Below, piece after piece: positions 43,330-54,986 of a stretch of DNA of 64,000 nucleotides. The notes under the pieces are model-generated. The model did not search any database. It worked only from the letters and a program-made list of their open reading frames with translations, and had not been told where the DNA came from. Positions within the stretch are counted from its first letter, which is position 1, and every line of letters starts with the position of its first letter. The translations under genes were made by a program, and so were the position numbers. The stretch lies in contig NC_062218.1 in the NCBI RefSeq assembly GCF_902686445.1, positions 15,103,015-15,167,014 of the forward strand, in the 5' to 3' direction. Source of the stretch: Sciurus carolinensis (taxonomy: Eukaryota; Chordata; Mammalia; Rodentia; Sciuridae).

Positions 43330-44474
43330 CGATGTTACTTTAACTGAAAAGAGATGCTGAAGGGAAAGGAACATAGTTTCTCAGAGAATAAAGTTGGTTC
43401 TCAGAGTCAGATAGAACTTTTTGACCTGGAAATTCCCAATGTGCTAGAGGGGTCCAGATGTTGAATCATGGATTGGGGACTTGGTTGTTCTGTAAGATGA
43501 GACTATGGAAAGTTGGATGGCATGTCATATGGAAAGAAAGAAAAAGATGCAATACTGCCATTGACCTCAAGGGTGAATGGGTGGTACCAGCAGTGGAGCT
43601 GATGATTTTAATAAACAGTGACTACAAGTTCAGCTCACCAAAAATGAAAAGTCAAAGAAAGAAGCTTTCTTTGTGGATGCCATCTGGATTCCCTTTCCTG
43701 TGAAGACTGGTCTCCCCTCCATTCCTTTTTCCTTTTCCTTTTCCTTTTCTTTTTCCTGTGAGTTTTTGACTTTCTCCTTCTCTTATATTTATTTTCCCTC
43801 CTCTTCAATTCTTGTAGGCATGATTGCAACTTTAGTATGCTTCGCATTATTAGAGAGGAAATTCTGGAGTTAGATTCAGATATTTTGATTAATTTATTCT
43901 GGCAACATAGATACATTCCAAATAGATCTCAACTTGAAATATGTTCATTTGGAAGTTAACATTAAGTAAGAAATATATTTATAGATATTCACTTGGAGAC
44001 TCAGAACTCAAGAAATATAGCTGTAATAGTATAAGCATTTACACAGGACAAAAACATTTTGTAGAATAAAAACATTAGGGGGAAAACACGAACTTACAGC
44101 AAGAAGCCTCTACTTTCTAACATGAAAAGATATAAAGAATGATACTTGGCTTATGGTATATACAAATATACTAAGTGAATATAAATTACCACTGTTAACA
44201 TTTTAATTTTGCTATTAAAGCTGAAAGATGATGTTTAAAGCTCAATCATTTCGTACTTCCTAAATATTCCATTTACTATAAAAGATATGAGTCATTTAAA
44301 GATTATATGAATATTGTTTTAATCTTTACTTTCAACATGAGATTTAAAAATTTTCCCCATGTAGATATAACAGATTATCAAAACAAGTATAAAGTAGGAA
44401 CTAGACACCCTCCACCTTGTATTTTAATTCAGAATGATTTTAGTTCACTAAGCTGGTTAAAATAGTCTCACCCA
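43330..44474. other. Unassigned; includes a CCTTTT run
   Basis: A short pyrimidine run of CCTTTT-type units at 43,722-43,757 creates the Lys/Arg-rich minus frame at 43,635-43,916. No family or gene was recognised. Confidence 0.45.
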
Positions 44475-44620
44475 TTGTAGGATCACATCAGTCATACAGT
44501 TACATACTTACAATCAGAAAAGTGAGAAATTATACACCATTTATGTATGATTTATCAAAATGCATAAATGCATTCTACTGTCATGTATATATAACTAATT
44601 AGAACAAATAAAAAATTTAA
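44475..44620 (+). mobile_element. 3'-only LINE-1 insertion with 16-bp target duplication
   Basis: A 146-bp insert ending in 'agaacaaataaaaaattt', flanked by perfect aaaatagtctcaccca at 44,459-44,474 and 44,621-44,636. Only the extreme L1 3' UTR is present. Confidence 0.85.
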
Positions 44621-44636
44621 AAAATAGTCTCACCCA

Positions 44637-47007
44637 ATATGTACATATATACACACAAATACGAATATTATTGATTTTTAAATATTTCAAATGTTCTAGA
44701 AGACTCATGAGACATCAGAATAAAAATAACTAAAACGTGTATTCATTGTAAAGTCTGCAAGTCATGAAACAGATCCATTTTTGTGAGTTTTACTGAGGAT
44801 ACTTGAGAAAAACAAAATATGAGCAGACATTAACCTCTCTGCATTTAACATCAGTCAAGTGCAATAACGCATTTTTGTCTAATACAAGCTAAGCACGTAA
44901 ATAAACTCAATGCAAAATAGTGTTTAAAATTCGTTAAGTCATTGCTTTGCCAAATTATCTGAGGCATTTTCATTTTGGTCTCAGCTTCTGAGTTCCTTGC
45001 TGATCTCCCATTTAAAATAGTCCTATCATTCTCTATCAAATCACCTTATTCTAATTTCTCAGAGCACTTTTTGGTACCTGAAATTACTTTGTTTATTTAT
45101 TTCTTTACTTGTTCACTATCTGTCTAAGCTAGGTCCAAACCCAGGTTTTGTGGAATCTGAAGATTGCACAATTTTGGTGACCTTTTAAAAAAGGATAATA
45201 TAATATGAATTAAAGTGCAAAATTGGGTATCTCAGAAAGACCTGTGTAAGTGAGTGACCCTGAAGCTTTGCTTCCTTTGCTTCAGAATAAATCCGCCTTT
45301 GGTCTCACTTATGAACTCATTAGATAGATCCCTGGAGCAGAGATTTCAGGTCCAGTTCCCTGCCAAATCTCTAACACCTGATGGGCGCTTGTTACATATT
45401 TTTCAAATGAATGAAGGAAGGTGCATGCCACGGTGCATGTTAGCTATTACTACTTTTCTCATAGCAAACACAAACTTCTGTGGTCTTAAATAACAAGACA
45501 CAGCAATCTCATATTATTTTTATTGTTCTAGTTGGGTTCCTATATGTGTTTGCTGTGGTGCTCTGTGGGAGAGCAATTTTATTGTGATAAGGACTGCATT
45601 TTTTGACAGTTTGCTATCCAGCATGACATTTTCCAGGATATATCATGTTTCAGTTATGTTTCATATAATCGTGAAAGATTTACCAAGAATGTTCTTACTT
45701 TACCTTTTGGGAGATTTTACTGATAATCATTTTTATTTAATTTTGGCTTGTATTGTATTTTATGACTTTTTCTTCAGTGAGTCTATATTGATTTGGAATA
45801 AGAATAATAAAAAGAATTTTCTTTTGAAAAAAAAAGAGTAAGCTGTTTTCACGGTCTGTTTTGAATCCTATCAGCATGGAAGATTCCTATTCACATTACC
45901 TACTCCTGAATTTTTCTTTCAATGTGATGGTTTGTCTTACATTACAGGCTGATGTCTGCTATGAGTCAACGTGTTTCTCAATACGTAGCTCTCAGGTCTG
46001 AATTTTGTAAATATGTGTGACTGGCTTTGTCCAGTTGAGACATCTTGAGATTCCACAAGAGGTACAGTATTATTCTTGTTTATTCCACAGGGATAAGGTT
46101 GGTTTATAGCTGTTCTTCTTTCGTTTCTATTCTGAAATCCCTGTGTTAGAAGAGCTTACATTTGACCAGGCTAGGTATGTTTGATTTTAAGAAATTGACT
46201 TTAAAGCATTTGGAACAATGTGGTATGAATATTTGATCAGAGAGTTTTGGTACTCTTTCATTTATGCAAGCAAGATACATCAATTTAAAGTGAGTATTTT
46301 AAGGTGAAGAGTTATACATTGGCATGAACGTGGAGGGACATTGAAGCCGATGGCTGAGAAACTTCTTGTAGGACACTAGCTAGAAAGAAGTTATAAAAAA
46401 AAAAAAAAAGTTTGGATTTGCTGGAATTTTCAAATGGTTTACTCATTTTAAGGATTAATTGTAGACAATTTTAATACTCTTTTCTTGTTAATATCACTCA
46501 GAATGCTCAAGGATAACTAGTTGCTTCCGAGCACTGTTAACTCATGCTAATACCAGCCTAAGAAGAGTGTGATTAAGATGAAAATCTACTGTGTCCAAAA
46601 TAGGCTAATGAAAGATCACTTCCATGGCTGTAGGTTAAATGGAAATGACTTTAACGTGTATTTATTTGATTTGAATTATCTGAGTCAGAATACTCTATTA
46701 GTAATGACAATCAGTTTTTCTTTAGAAATTCTAGTCAAACGGGGATACTTGGAAAAGTATAATCAGTGAATATTCACTGAGGGAATGGCAAGGCAATCCT
46801 GTGAAAAGTCCTCCCTATCACCAAATCAAGGAGGGTCAGGAGTTGGCATATCATGGAAGCCCACCAAAGCCCCTCTACCAGATGTTAAAATTATGCATGA
46901 CTGTTTATTTGCTCTTTTTTTCAATGTGAATGTTTGTCAGATATCTTATAGCAGTGATGGTATAAGCAAATGAAAATGCCTGGTATAAGCATAAGTATAT
47001 AGCATTG
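44637..47007. other. Mostly unassigned sequence
   Basis: At 45,465-45,520, 'caaacttctgtggtcttaaataacaagacacagcaatctcat' resembles the start of an old L1M/LTR-type repeat in reverse. A15 run at 46,395-46,409. Frames at 45,254-45,841 and 46,569-46,973 have no recognisable domain. Confidence 0.4.
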
Positions 47008-47550
47008 CTTCTCAAGCCTAAATGTGCATAAAAATCATCTGGAGGATTTATGCTAAAGATAGATTCTCTGCCTGCTGTTGTTTAAATCTGGAATGTTCCT
47101 TAAAGACCCATGTGTTAAAGACTTGATCCTTGCTTGGAAGCTTTGGAAGGTGGAGGAACCCCTAAGAGGTCTAGCAGGAGATCGTAGGTCATGGAGGACT
47201 TGCACTGGGATGCTGGTCTCTTCCTGTCTTTTGCTTCCTGGCTGCCATGAGGTGAGTAGTTTTGCTGCTACTGAATGCTCTGTGCCATGATATGTTGCCT
47301 TACCACAGGCTGAAATGCAATAGAACCAACTGACCATAGACGGAAACCTCTGAAACATGAGATGAAATAAACCTTCTTTCTTTTCAAGTTGATTTTCTGA
47401 GGCATTTTGTTAAAGCAACAGAAAACAGATGAACGCATTGCTTTTCCTCAATCCTCCCCCACCATAAGAGTAAGTCTGGGAGTAACAGAGAATTTGCTTT
47501 TCTAACAAATCCCCTAATGCTGAAGGCCCTTGGACCACACTCTCAGACAT
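47008..47550 (+). repeat. MER5-like hAT remnant, split by an LTR
   Basis: The left part 'gcttctcaagcctaaatgtgcataaaaatcatctggagg' (47,008-47,075) and right part 'gaatttgcttttctaacaaatcccctaatgctgaaggcccttggaccacactctcagaca' (to 47,550) are the two ends of a MER5/Charlie-type element. A MaLR LTR sits between them. Confidence 0.65.
47076..47434 (+). mobile_element. MaLR solo LTR
   Basis: It starts tgttgtttaaatctggaatgttcc, has 'ggctgccatgaggtgagtag' and the polyadenylation region 'gagatgaaataaaccttctttc', and ends near 'gcaacagaaaacagatgaac'. The start resembles rodent ORR1-type MaLR LTRs. The exact right end is uncertain. Confidence 0.78.
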
Positions 47551-47582
47551 GGGTGGGCTAAAAATTACTCATATGTGTAGTT

Positions 47583-47785
47583 ATTTTGTTGTTGTTGTTG
47601 TTGTTTTTTTTGTTTTTTTTTTTTTTTAGTACTGGGGATTAAACTCAGGTGCTCTCAACCACTGAGCCACATCCCCAGCTCTTTAATATTTTTACTTTTG
47701 AGACAGGTTCTCATTAAATTGCTTAGGGCCTCTGTAAGTTGCTGAGGCTGGCCTGGAACTTGTGCTCCTCCTCCTCAGTGTGTGC
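47583..47785 (-). repeat. B1-ID chimeric SINE with long T/TTG-rich tail
   Basis: The tail complement contains (gtt)n and a T16 run. It is followed by 'agtactggggattaaactcaggtgctctcaaccactgagccacatccccagc', then the B1 part truncated at 'cttgtgctcctcctcctcag'. Confidence 0.88.
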
Positions 47786-48000
47786 ATAAAGTTCTAAGCC
47801 ATTTTATCATATGCATAGATTTGTGAAACCACTACTATATATAGTCAAGATACAGGATGTTTTCATTACCGTGAAGATCTGTTCACTCCTTTACTGCAAC
47901 ATCTGCCCTCCTCTTCCTTGTCCCCGAGTCTTTGGCTATTCATTTTAGAGAATGTGTATATTTTGTGCTATTGAGATTCACACCTGCTCATACTGGCTAA
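47786..48000 (-). repeat. L1M 3'-end fragment
   Basis: 'tgtgcataaagttctaagccattttatcatatgcatagatttgtgaaaccactactatatatagtcaagatacaggatg' follows old L1M 3' order in reverse. Confidence 0.6.
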
Positions 48001-50440
48001 GGTGACATTTAGAGCTAGAGGTCACTGGTGACCCATATTCCTAATGGCCACCAGATCTTCTCTGGGCAGGTTTCAGTACCTTCTAACGTAAAGTGAAGGC
48101 ACTGATTTTTACAAGACAGATCTTTGTTTACAAGGCACAATGTAGGGCATGTATTTCCAGGTTTCCATGGAGATGAGAAGAGGTATTCCCATTTTGAAAG
48201 GTCTGGCCAGTGTTTTAGCTAGAACGTCTAGGAATATTTTACCTCCAGCATTCCTATGCTCATTAAAACATTCCAGGTAAAAAGTAGCAGAACACTCGAT
48301 GGGTTGTGCTTGGTGGTGGTGAGGAGAGGCAAATGCCTGCCAGTTATGTCCACACTGGATGGAACTCCCCCAAGCTGTCACCACTGAACTGGCACTTAAG
48401 TAAGAAGTGAGTTTTGGTGTCTGAGTCTCAGAGGAAATTGGATCTTAAGGGTAAGAAGATGCTTAATGAGTGAGTCCAGTTCCTTTGTGTAGTGAGAGGA
48501 ACATACAGGCAGAGAAGAACTTGACAGCAGGTCAAGGCAATGAGCACGGGTACGAGCCTGATGCCTGGGCTCCATGTCACGATGCTGTGTTGTCACACTG
48601 TGCCGAGATGTTGCAACAATGTCTCCTGGAATCTGTGGCCACATCAGAAAGCAAGGATTGCAGTACCATTTATCTTTAGAACCCAAACAAATCTATTAGG
48701 AATATAGTGGCTTATCATTGACTAGAATGAACTAAACCTGGAAGGCACAAGTGTTATATTAAAAATTCTCTGCTCATTTTCTAGTTATTGCTGTTTCTTT
48801 CTTTCTTTTTTTTTTACATGCAAAGTGGTTTGAATGCCTGAAAATATGCACGCAAATTTTCCTTTTCTTTCCCGCTAGCTCAGCTATTGTCAACATTTAG
48901 TGTGCCTAAGAGTGACAGTGCAGGATTTCAGACATAAAATATTTTCTTGTAAAACATTTTCTTTGTTGAGATATGTAAGAAATTTTTAAGGGTAATTTTA
49001 TGTAACTATATAGAATTTTTACCTTACTCTTTAAGAATCAAATCCCTACCTGAGATGTGATGTCACGTACATATTTTCATGCTTTATTTCTTGTGATGTC
49101 ACAATAATCCCATAAAGCAGAAAAAGCAGATATTATCACCATTTTGAGAATGGGTGAGACCGAGAACATACAGGCACAGGGGAATAAGCTTTGAAGTGTT
49201 ATCTATCAATCATTGTGCTTTTCTCCTCTGCACTTCCTTGTTTGTGACTCTCCCTCCTGCCAAGGAGACACCCTCTGCCTGGAGAGGAATTGTGATTTTT
49301 TTGTATTAAGAATGCAAGAGAAAGAACCAATGTCTGTAGGAACCTGACTTTGTTGAGAGGAGAAACGCTCTTGAAAATTAGTTTATAACACTGTATTTAT
49401 AACGATGATCTGAAAAACCCTCAAGAGTCTGACTTGCCAGGAGACCAGGAAAGAGCTTCCTGGTGGGAGTAGGAAGCAGACAGGTGCATTTGGCCTTGAT
49501 GGTGATCAGTGGTTCCTTGGGCATGTGGCCTACACTCAGAGAGTCACTTGGAGAATCAAGTTGGCATCAAAGCGCTGCATACATGGACTGTGAACCAAAA
49601 CCGGGGAGTGAGTGAGCACCCAGTCAGCAACCGTGACAGCTCCTGCCCATGGTAGCTGGGCTAAGCACTATGGAGCTCTTCTCTCAGGGCTGCCTGACAT
49701 GGCCCTGAATGGGACTGTTTTGACTTGTACTCTCCCATTTCTCTGAGTTCCATCCAGAATGACCCATATGGTTATTCTCTTTTTCAATGTCCTGGACACT
49801 TGGTAACTACCCGTCTCCCCCATAGAGATAATATGACACAGAAAGGAAGGAATGGTGGAAGATTGAGGAAGCAGGTAAATGGGGCAGCGCTTGTCCTATG
49901 TCTCCATAGCTCTGTCTCCTCTGCCACACCGACTCTCCTATTGACTGAATATTACCCAAATAATGAAATAAAAGGTTCATGGATGACTATGTGAGATATG
50001 GAACAGAAAGGAAAGATCAAAGAAGGCAAACAAAACATCTCTGCTAGAGTTTCAGAGATACAAACTGATTTAAAACAAATCATTATTATTTGCCTTAGAA
50101 TAAAAGTCATTATTATCTGGCAAAAAAAAAAAAATTGTACCAGTCTTATGCAAAAAGTGTAGAATATGGAATTGATTATCATTATAGTTTTTAATGTAAC
50201 TCCCATATAATTTATATCTGCCTAAATGAATAATTTTTGGCCCATGAATATTTAGCCCTTGCCTACAAATCTGTTCCTTTTTAAAGGAACATTATTGATT
50301 ATTTGCTGAGGTTGGGGCCTGAGGCTACAAACATAAATAAGGTACGGGTAAGTAAGGAGCTAGAGAACATGACATTTTGGTAGTCTTAAAAGATCAATTG
50401 CATGTAATTTGTAGAAAACATTAAATTAGAGAAATGGTCA
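48001..50440. other. Mostly unassigned; MIR-like patch
   Basis: 'taaagcagaaaaagcagatattatcaccattttgagaatgggtgagaccgagaacatacaggcacagg' at about 49,105-49,190 resembles a reversed MIR. Frames at 48,109-48,686 overlap on both strands and show no domain. Confidence 0.4.
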
Positions 50441-52389
50441 AGTGCCGTACTGCAGGTGCCAGAGCATGGAGCAACTACTCCTTCTTCCTATTTGTGTTCG
50501 AGCTTGGAAGATAGAAAAGGAAAAGGAGAGCACATTCCAGCAAAGGCAAGAGGAGGCAGGAGACAGAGAGCTTTACTACAGAATGTCTGGGGCGATGATG
50601 GAGATGAACCCACAGAAGAAAGATGGTGGCAGAGGCTGAGGTGCCGCTGGGCCCCTGGGAGTGGTTTCAGGGTAAGGTGAGCTCAGAAGCTCCTCATAAC
50701 CTCATTCCACCCACCTTTCTAATCTCCCTGTGTGACACAAATTCTCTCCACACAGGGACATTTTCAGTCTCTGGAGCCCGCCATGACCTTTCTTACCTGG
50801 ACGCCTACATACCTGTTGCATTTCTATTGGAAATATTTTCCTTTTTCACCTCATTCCCATATGCAAATATATCACCCTTAAATATGTGTTCCTTCTCATC
50901 TCTTGGGTTTAAGTAAAAAGTGGAAAGAAAGGTTATCCTTTGTCCTCTGAGCAATTAAAAAGAGGTTACCACTTGTAATTTTCCCTCCTTTTTAATTTTT
51001 TTCATAGTATTTATCCAGATATAGAAATACGAATGATCATTTATAATATAAATAATCTGCAATTGTTATTTTTGTTACTCAGTTTTTGTTTGCCAGTTTG
51101 ACCTAAAATTACCTACCACATTCCGAGAATACTCTCTCTTCTCTCCAGTGCATTTCAAAATAGTATCAATCCCTATATATCCTAGTGCCCAGAAGAGAAA
51201 TCAGGCTGGAGTATGAAATTAAGGATTATGTTTCTAAAAAATTAAGTGTAAAATCAGAGGGAAAAAAGAGAACTTCTAGTAAGAAAGTCGAGAGAACTCA
51301 TGACATAGTTTGTAGGCTCTAGTGAAAGATGGGTGGGTCTCAGCATGGGGGTGACTGATTCCGACTCTGAGAGGCCATCAGGGCTCCAGATCTCTTCTCC
51401 ACTCTTTGCTCCAGAGTCAGACATCAGGCCTACCTGATAATCCTATCTTCTTGTCACAGTCGCTGGAAACTCCACATGTCCAAGCCTTAATTTCTGATCT
51501 TCTTTACCAAATCTTTCTCCATCTGTCCTTTCCTTCCTATCATGCAATTACTATGCCAGTCAGAAAGGTGGAGGTCATTTTGACTCCACATTCTCTGTCA
51601 TCCTTCAGCAGGCTCTGAAGAGTTTCAACTGTGAGAACATTTATGGAGCTAGTATAAGAATATTTAGTCAGGGACTTGCGTAGTCTGAGTAGTCAGGTGG
51701 GGCTTTCTCTGAAGAAATCATTTTTAGCCTGAAGTTAGAAGAAACAGGTTCCTGAGGTCATAAGGGAAGATGGGGAAGGAGAAGTGTTGTCAAAGGACCA
51801 GCAGCCATGAGACAGGTGGCATGGTTAGAGGAACTAAAGGATTCCAATGGGGTTGGAGTAGAAAGAGCGAGTGTGGAATGGGGAGAAGAGAGGAAGCTGG
51901 CTGTTGGGCCTGGGGAAGATCATGGTCAGGGACCAGTGAAGCATTAAAAGAAGAGTGAATGGGTTCAGTTAAAAATTTAGGTTGCTGAGTAAAAATCTGC
52001 TGACAATGTTGGCTGTTCTAGGGACTAGAATGTAGATGTCATATGATGGGATTTTGCAGAGTCTCCGCTGTGGAGCACTGACAAGGCGGTAGATCAGGAG
52101 ATGTGTGAGTGATAAAAATTTGGCTTGATCTAATTCATTTTTGGGACTTCGTACCACTTCTATTATCTCATTCTCTTTATAGCTCACAGATTTCCCGCTA
52201 TTGCCCTTGCATGTTGAATGGAATTCATATTTGCTTCTTGGTATGGATTTTGAGTCTCTCCACAGTATTACCTGAGTCTCTTTTTCCAATGGTGTTGATT
52301 ATTTTCATCAATGCTTTTTGCTCGTTAGCTTGAGCTTTTCATTATTTCCAAACATTTTTTAAAACTCTGGACTCTAACTTTTATTCCTT
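50441..52389. other. Unassigned, possible L2-like patch
   Basis: Two overlapping frames at 50,442-50,680 precede a GTAAGG donor-like site at 50,653 but have no upstream pyrimidine tract. 51,440-51,620 is pyrimidine-rich and may be old L2-like sequence. Nothing firm. Confidence 0.35.
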
Positions 52390-52560
52390 TTTCTTTCCTA
52401 CCATATTGCCTCCCCTTATGTAGCTGTTTATAAATTTCTACTCAAGAGTCACAGTAAAGACCATCTTCCATAAAAAGTCATTTCTGCCTTAGTCCATAGT
52501 AACCTTTTCTTTCTCAGACTCCAAGTGCTCTGATTTTTCTTTTCAATTGGAATGAAATTG
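52390..52560 (+). repeat. L2 LINE fragment (tentative)
   Basis: 'actcaagagtcacagtaaagaccatcttccataaaaagtcatttctgccttag' resembles the L2 'aaatgtcacctcttccaggaagccttccctga' region. Confidence 0.45.
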
Positions 52561-52574
52561 AGGCAGTCATTTGC

Positions 52575-53400
52575 TATTCACTCATAGACCCATGTTCCAC
52601 CCTTTTTCTGCCGCTCTCCAGCTTACAGTGCTGGTCTTTGCAACAGGGATTCCAGACTTCCTGGACAAATGACTCTCCTCCATGTTAGCCCAGTGGGAGA
52701 CTTGGGAGGGGGCCTCAGAAGAGAGGGTTTGAAGCCAGTGATAATCCAATGGTTGTCTGGGTCGCTGATTTTGGAGAAGACTATGATTCTGGTAGGAGAT
52801 CCACATTGTCTTCCTGAATCTGGCATCTCACATTTACAGTGAACAAAAACGCAGGATCATAATCCTGACCCCCAGTGTACAAGAAAGGCCCTTCCTGCAA
52901 AGACTACAATAGCCAGCCCAGAATTTATGCAATTGCTCATTTATTGGCCTCAACAATACTAGCTCCTGGAGCATTTGATTTTCTAATATGGGCAGAGATT
53001 GTTTGTGCTTCCCAATTGTTAAAAAAGAATCCCTATTTTTCTTTCCCAAACTCAGTTCCCGGGATGTTCCCTCTATGCTTCAACAGGTTTACCTCCTGGC
53101 ACTTGTGGGTGCTCATTCTTCAGACCCAGCATCTTGCTCTTCTTCTGTTCCCTCTGGACTCTTAGCTGATTCAGCTGATGACTGCTCTGGATTATGGCTT
53201 CTTCCAGGCACCTCTTATCTTATGGTCTCAGTCCTGGGGGGCATCTCTCACTGCGGTGCTCACTCCCTCCAGTGGGCCCCAGGGAGTAGGGCTATGGTAA
53301 CACCATCTCTGACTTCCAGACCAGCAGCTGATACTGACTTGCTAATCTTCTGCATACCTCACCTTTCCCTCTTCGGTCATTAAGCTCTTGCATCACCTTT
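52575..53400. other. GC-richer block of unknown origin
   Basis: About 825 bp with visibly higher G+C than its flanks. Forward frames at 52,875-53,165 (96 codons) and 52,988-53,383 (131 codons) overlap, and minus frames lie at 52,582-52,826. No domain, splice pattern or known repeat was recognised. An old LTR or L1M 3' UTR is the likeliest explanation. Confidence 0.35.
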
Positions 53401-54019
53401 TAGTTTCTTCAGCCACATTCCTTCCGTGAAACTTCTTGGCATGATTTCTACTTTCCTAACTAGACCTTGAGAGAATGATATAGTAAAAAAATAACAAAAC
53501 CAAAGCTGTATTTAACATTGAAAGAACTTAAAAACAATGCCGATTTTGCTGTTTATTAACTGTTTTTGAGCAACTAACTTCACATTTCTGAATTTTTGTC
53601 CTTTCTTTTGTAATACCCACTTGTCTACCTTATGAGGTTAATGTGCAAGAATTAAATATCATGGATATGATAAGTGTAAGTAGAAGCAAAACTTGATACC
53701 CCTCCTTGGGCATCGTATCTTTGTGTGAATTTGTTTCTTATCCTCCTAAGTAGATTGTCAACTTTATGGGCACAGACAGACATTAGCTTGGATTTCTATG
53801 TACAACTTCCCAGTGACTTCAGTGACTTTTACATTATTGTTGCTCAACACATAGCAGTTATTCAATAAATATATATTGAATAGACTTTCTAAAATAATAG
53901 TGCTATTATCTACCAAATATTGTACTGTTCTGGTGCTTTCAAATATTTCCAGAAAAGCATGTGAATATGTTTTCTAACCACTGGAGATTTGAAATTTTGA
54001 AATGAAAACATCCTTTGTA
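53401..54019. other. Unassigned, with a MIR-like core
   Basis: At 53,565-53,690, 'ttgagcaactaacttcacatttctgaatttttgtc...ttatgaggttaatgtgcaagaattaaat' follows the MIR order. Confidence 0.5.
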
Positions 54020-54510
54020 ACAGGTTTTTTAAAATAGTTTTTTTTTAAATTAGAACTTTATAGGTATTCATAAAGATGAAATCCTCTGTGGTGTATTCAC
54101 ATATGTACAAAGCATTTTTTGGTCAATTTCATTCCACAGTCCCTCTCTTTTCCCATCCTTCCTCTCTTCCTACAAATCCCCTTTCTTGGCTACACTTCTC
54201 TTTTCCCTCCCTTCTTTTTACATGGAATCCTCCCCGCCCCACAGCCTTTCACCTTAATTTGCTCTAGTTTTTGCATATGAGAGAAGACATTTGGCCCTTA
54301 ACTTCTTGAGTCTGGCTTATTTCACTTAACATGATGTTCTTTGACTCAATTTATTTATTAGCTAATGCCATAATTTCATTCTTCTTTATGGTTGAGTAAT
54401 ACTCCATTGTGTATATATACCTTGTTTGTTTTATCCATTCATCTGTTGACAGGCACCAGAGCTGGTTTCACAACTTGGCTATTATGAGTTGCACTGAATA
54501 GCTTTTAACT
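54020..54510 (-). mobile_element. LINE-1 3' fragment, moderately old
   Basis: Reverse 3' UTR with a C/T-rich tract (54,140-54,250), then 'tctggcttatttcacttaacatgatg' and 'ttcattcttctttatggttgagtaatactccattgtgtatatatacc'. It is the same family as 35,420-36,100. ORF2 is reduced to its last part. Confidence 0.82.
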
Positions 54511-54585
54511 TCAGCAACTTTTGTGACTAAAAGACATGACATAATTGGAAGGGAAAAAATGTTTTTCGAACTCTAGAAATGATAT

Positions 54586-54981
54586 TGTTTTAGTCAGCTT
54601 TTTCATTACTGTGACCAAAAGGCCTGACAAGTACAACATAGAGGAGGAAAAGTTTATTTTGGCTCACAGTTTCAGAGATTCTGTTTATGACTGGCTGACT
54701 CCATAGCTCTGAACCAAATGTGAGTCAGAATCTCAGAGAAGAAGGCATCATGGAGGAAAGCAGCTCACAATATGGCGTCCAGAAATCAGGAAGAGAGTTC
54801 CACTCATCAGGGACAAAATATAAACCCCCAGTGACCTACTTCTAACCACACCCTACCTGTCTATAGATACCACCTTGTTAATCCGTATCTGTGGATTAAT
54901 CCTCCAAATCATTTCACCCCTGAAAATTCTTCATTTTCACACGTGAGGTTTTGATGAACACCTCACATCTAAACCATAACA
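54586..54981 (-). mobile_element. MaLR solo LTR with 5-bp target duplication
   Basis: Starts tgttttagtcagctttttcattactg and ends taaaccataaca (TG...CA). It is flanked by gatat at 54,581-54,585 and 54,982-54,986, the 5-bp duplication expected of ERVL-MaLR integration. 396 bp. Confidence 0.9.
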
Positions 54982-54986
54982 GATAT

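Noticed and set aside
47230..47260. Splice donor-like GTGAGT
   Set aside because: It lies inside a MaLR LTR with no matching acceptor-bounded open exon.
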